64,000 bases of DNA from Lanius collurio (Eukaryota; Chordata; Aves; Passeriformes; Laniidae): the NCBI GenBank assembly GCA_020086605.1, contig JACBWW010000002.1, forward strand, positions 28,602,605 to 28,666,604, read 5' to 3'. The notes beneath the pieces were generated by a model. It was given only the letters and a program-made list of their open reading frames with translations, searched no databases and was not told where the DNA came from. Positions within the stretch are counted from its first letter, which is position 1. Each line of letters opens with the position of its first letter. The position numbers and the translations under genes are program-made. This document shows, piece after piece, positions 62,501-64,000 of the stretch.

Positions 62501-64000
62501 GGGCAAAGAACAAAAAAGAATGACAACTTTTCCTCTAGATGTTGAATTAAGATGTTTTATAGGAGACTAAACAATTCCAAATGCATTTAGGAAATGCTTA
62601 AAAGAAAGTTGTGAAATCTAAGAGCACTGTGCTTTGCCATTTATAGCCAAAGATGGTATAACAGGTGCAGGTATATTGAGTAGCATTTTTTTCCAAACTT
62701 TTACTGAATTTGCCAGCTTGTAAAGATTTAGTTGCTTTCTCCATTTCTCTGAAATGAAAACAGTTATTTAAAATCTCATGTTCTTTACAATTCAGAACTT
62801 GTAATAAGGTAACAACAAATCTGGAACAAGATTCTGCTGCTGCTCCAAAAAGCTTGGCCTGGGTCTCCATTCTGCTCTTCACAATAATTTAGAATCATTC
62901 AGAAATGCTATGGAGTCAGAATCACAGCAATAGCACCTTCTGTTGCAGTGAAAAACTGCTTGATACACATTTCAAATAAGGACTGAGGCAGTTTATTGTT
63001 TTATTAGACATCTAGTTAATGAAAAATCAGTGAACTGCATCTTCAGGATCAGTATTAGTAATGCAATAGATAAACCACTATAATAGGTATTTTAAAATAT
63101 TAAAGTACAGGTACAATTTTACCTTTCTGTGCTGAATCCTGGAAAGCTCTATCCCTGCCCTGTATCAGCCCAGCCCCACTGTGGTGCAGCTTGCACTATT
63201 TATGCAAGACTCCTGTTGAAGGTGTTGGTATTCCAGCTGTCTGTGAACCTTAACTGCTTCCCACAATCCCTTGGCACACACATCAGTGAAAGCACAACAC
63301 AGGTGCACTTGTGCATCCCTGACCTCTGGGTCTCTGCTGGTTCTACTCTGTATTGCCTGTCCAAGATCTGAGTGCAGGCTGCTCACAGTGAATGATTCTG
63401 CCAGACCCTTGCGGAGAGTAAAATGTACATCTTTTCTGACATGAAAGCGAATTTTGGCTACAGCTCTGTTCATGTGTTGCTAACATTTGTGCTGCTTTTG
63501 TAACTATTTACACTTACACTCTTCCCTTGCCAGACATTGTTATCCAGACCAGGTTACTGAAGAATTCTAGGAGGGGACTTTGCAGATTCATCCACAACTT
63601 GCTTTGGAATGTGTGGAAGGGATCTAATGTGTTGGCAGCTATAGAAGAATGTGCTGCTCAATTATTTTTTTTTCAGAGCCCAATTCTAGGACCAAGGACA
63701 CTATGTATTGCTTGTTGTATTGTTGGTTGCAAACTTTAACAACTCCTGTTGCAGAATTTTGGGTCCATTCCCACTGGCACGCTCAGGTTACTTTTTGGGC
63801 TTATTGCCCTCCTTCATTTGTATGTCCTTGTCCTGATTTTATTGAGTGCAACTTCTGTTCCTGCAAAGCCAGGAATCAGGCCACTGTACTACACAGAGGT
63901 GTTATTTCTAGCAGAATAGTATACTTTGGACCATGCTGAGTTGCAAATCCTGGTGCTTACATGTAGTCAGTAGTAATTGTGTCATGTAACAAACCATTAG
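59580..64000. other. Non-coding stretch with scattered ORFs
   Basis: No transposon or named gene. Open stretches without known homology lie at 59664-59849 (minus), 63165-63473 (minus, 102 codons, in a locally GC-richer patch) and 63527-63739 (plus, just after a good acceptor tacactcttcccttgccag at about 63533, but with no donor). None can be called a gene. Confidence 0.45.

Noticed and set aside
63165..63473. 102-codon minus ORF overlapping an 80-codon + ORF in a GC-richer patch
   Set aside because: Simultaneous open frames on both strands fit local GC enrichment rather than a gene; no domain recognised.
1..64000. CRISPR arrays, operons, prophage, rRNA genes or toxin systems
   Set aside because: Looked for by eye and not seen. 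The sequence is vertebrate nuclear DNA with avian retroelements, and no regularly spaced repeats or gene-dense bacterial organisation are present.

Overview
The window reads as non-coding vertebrate nuclear DNA from a bird. It is AT-rich, contains no long open frame, and has the texture of intron or intergenic sequence. The avian assignment rests on its transposons: six fragments of CR1, the main avian LINE, and three fragments of a class III (ERVL-like) LTR of a type I recall from neoavian genomes. Two CR1 copies still encode the end of the CR1 reverse-transcriptase protein, and one keeps the ATTCTATG-type 3' tail. No mammalian Alu/B1/L1 sequence and no bacterial gene organisation is seen. 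Family assignments come from memory of consensus sequences, not from a database search.

Layout. 1-11.5 kb: mostly unique AT-rich DNA with one antisense CR1 (about 1.81-2.46 kb) and a possible conserved non-coding element near 9.6-9.9 kb. 11.5-12.6 kb: a sense-strand LTR runs into a 380-N assembly gap, and sequence resumes in a GGGCA tandem array and a GC-rich block. 13-16.7 kb: three antisense CR1 fragments, two of them almost adjacent. 18.6-20.4 kb: an unidentified repeat of about 105 bp present twice in inverted orientation. 20.7-26.2 kb: three exon-like segments on the + strand with splice signals; the one at 24,612-24,698 is the best coding candidate in the window, and the first two have compatible reading phases. 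26-36 kb: largely unique DNA with a few short palindromes, including a perfect 14-bp hairpin at 33.2 kb. 36.1-38.0 kb: an unassigned GC-rich block, a degenerate AAGTA/GTATAAG tandem array and a 5' LTR fragment. 43 kb: another CR1. 47-48.3 kb: a homeodomain-site-rich putative conserved element and a weak exon candidate. 50.3 kb: a C-rich (G-quadruplex-capable) tract. 54-56.2 kb: a short exon-like segment, the 3' two-thirds of an LTR, a possible conserved element and the only sense-oriented CR1 tail. 58.3-59.9 kb: a patch with unusually long open stretches on both strands.

No protein-coding gene can be named with confidence. Most short ORFs in the window are chance or repeat-derived. If a host gene is present, the sequence best fits a large intron or introns of a + strand gene with tiny exons, but this depends on the exon candidates being real. 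I found no convincing new biological system. The best leads are the phase-compatible exon pair, the inverted repeat with a shared open frame, the open patch at 58-60 kb, and the LTR-to-gap junction.
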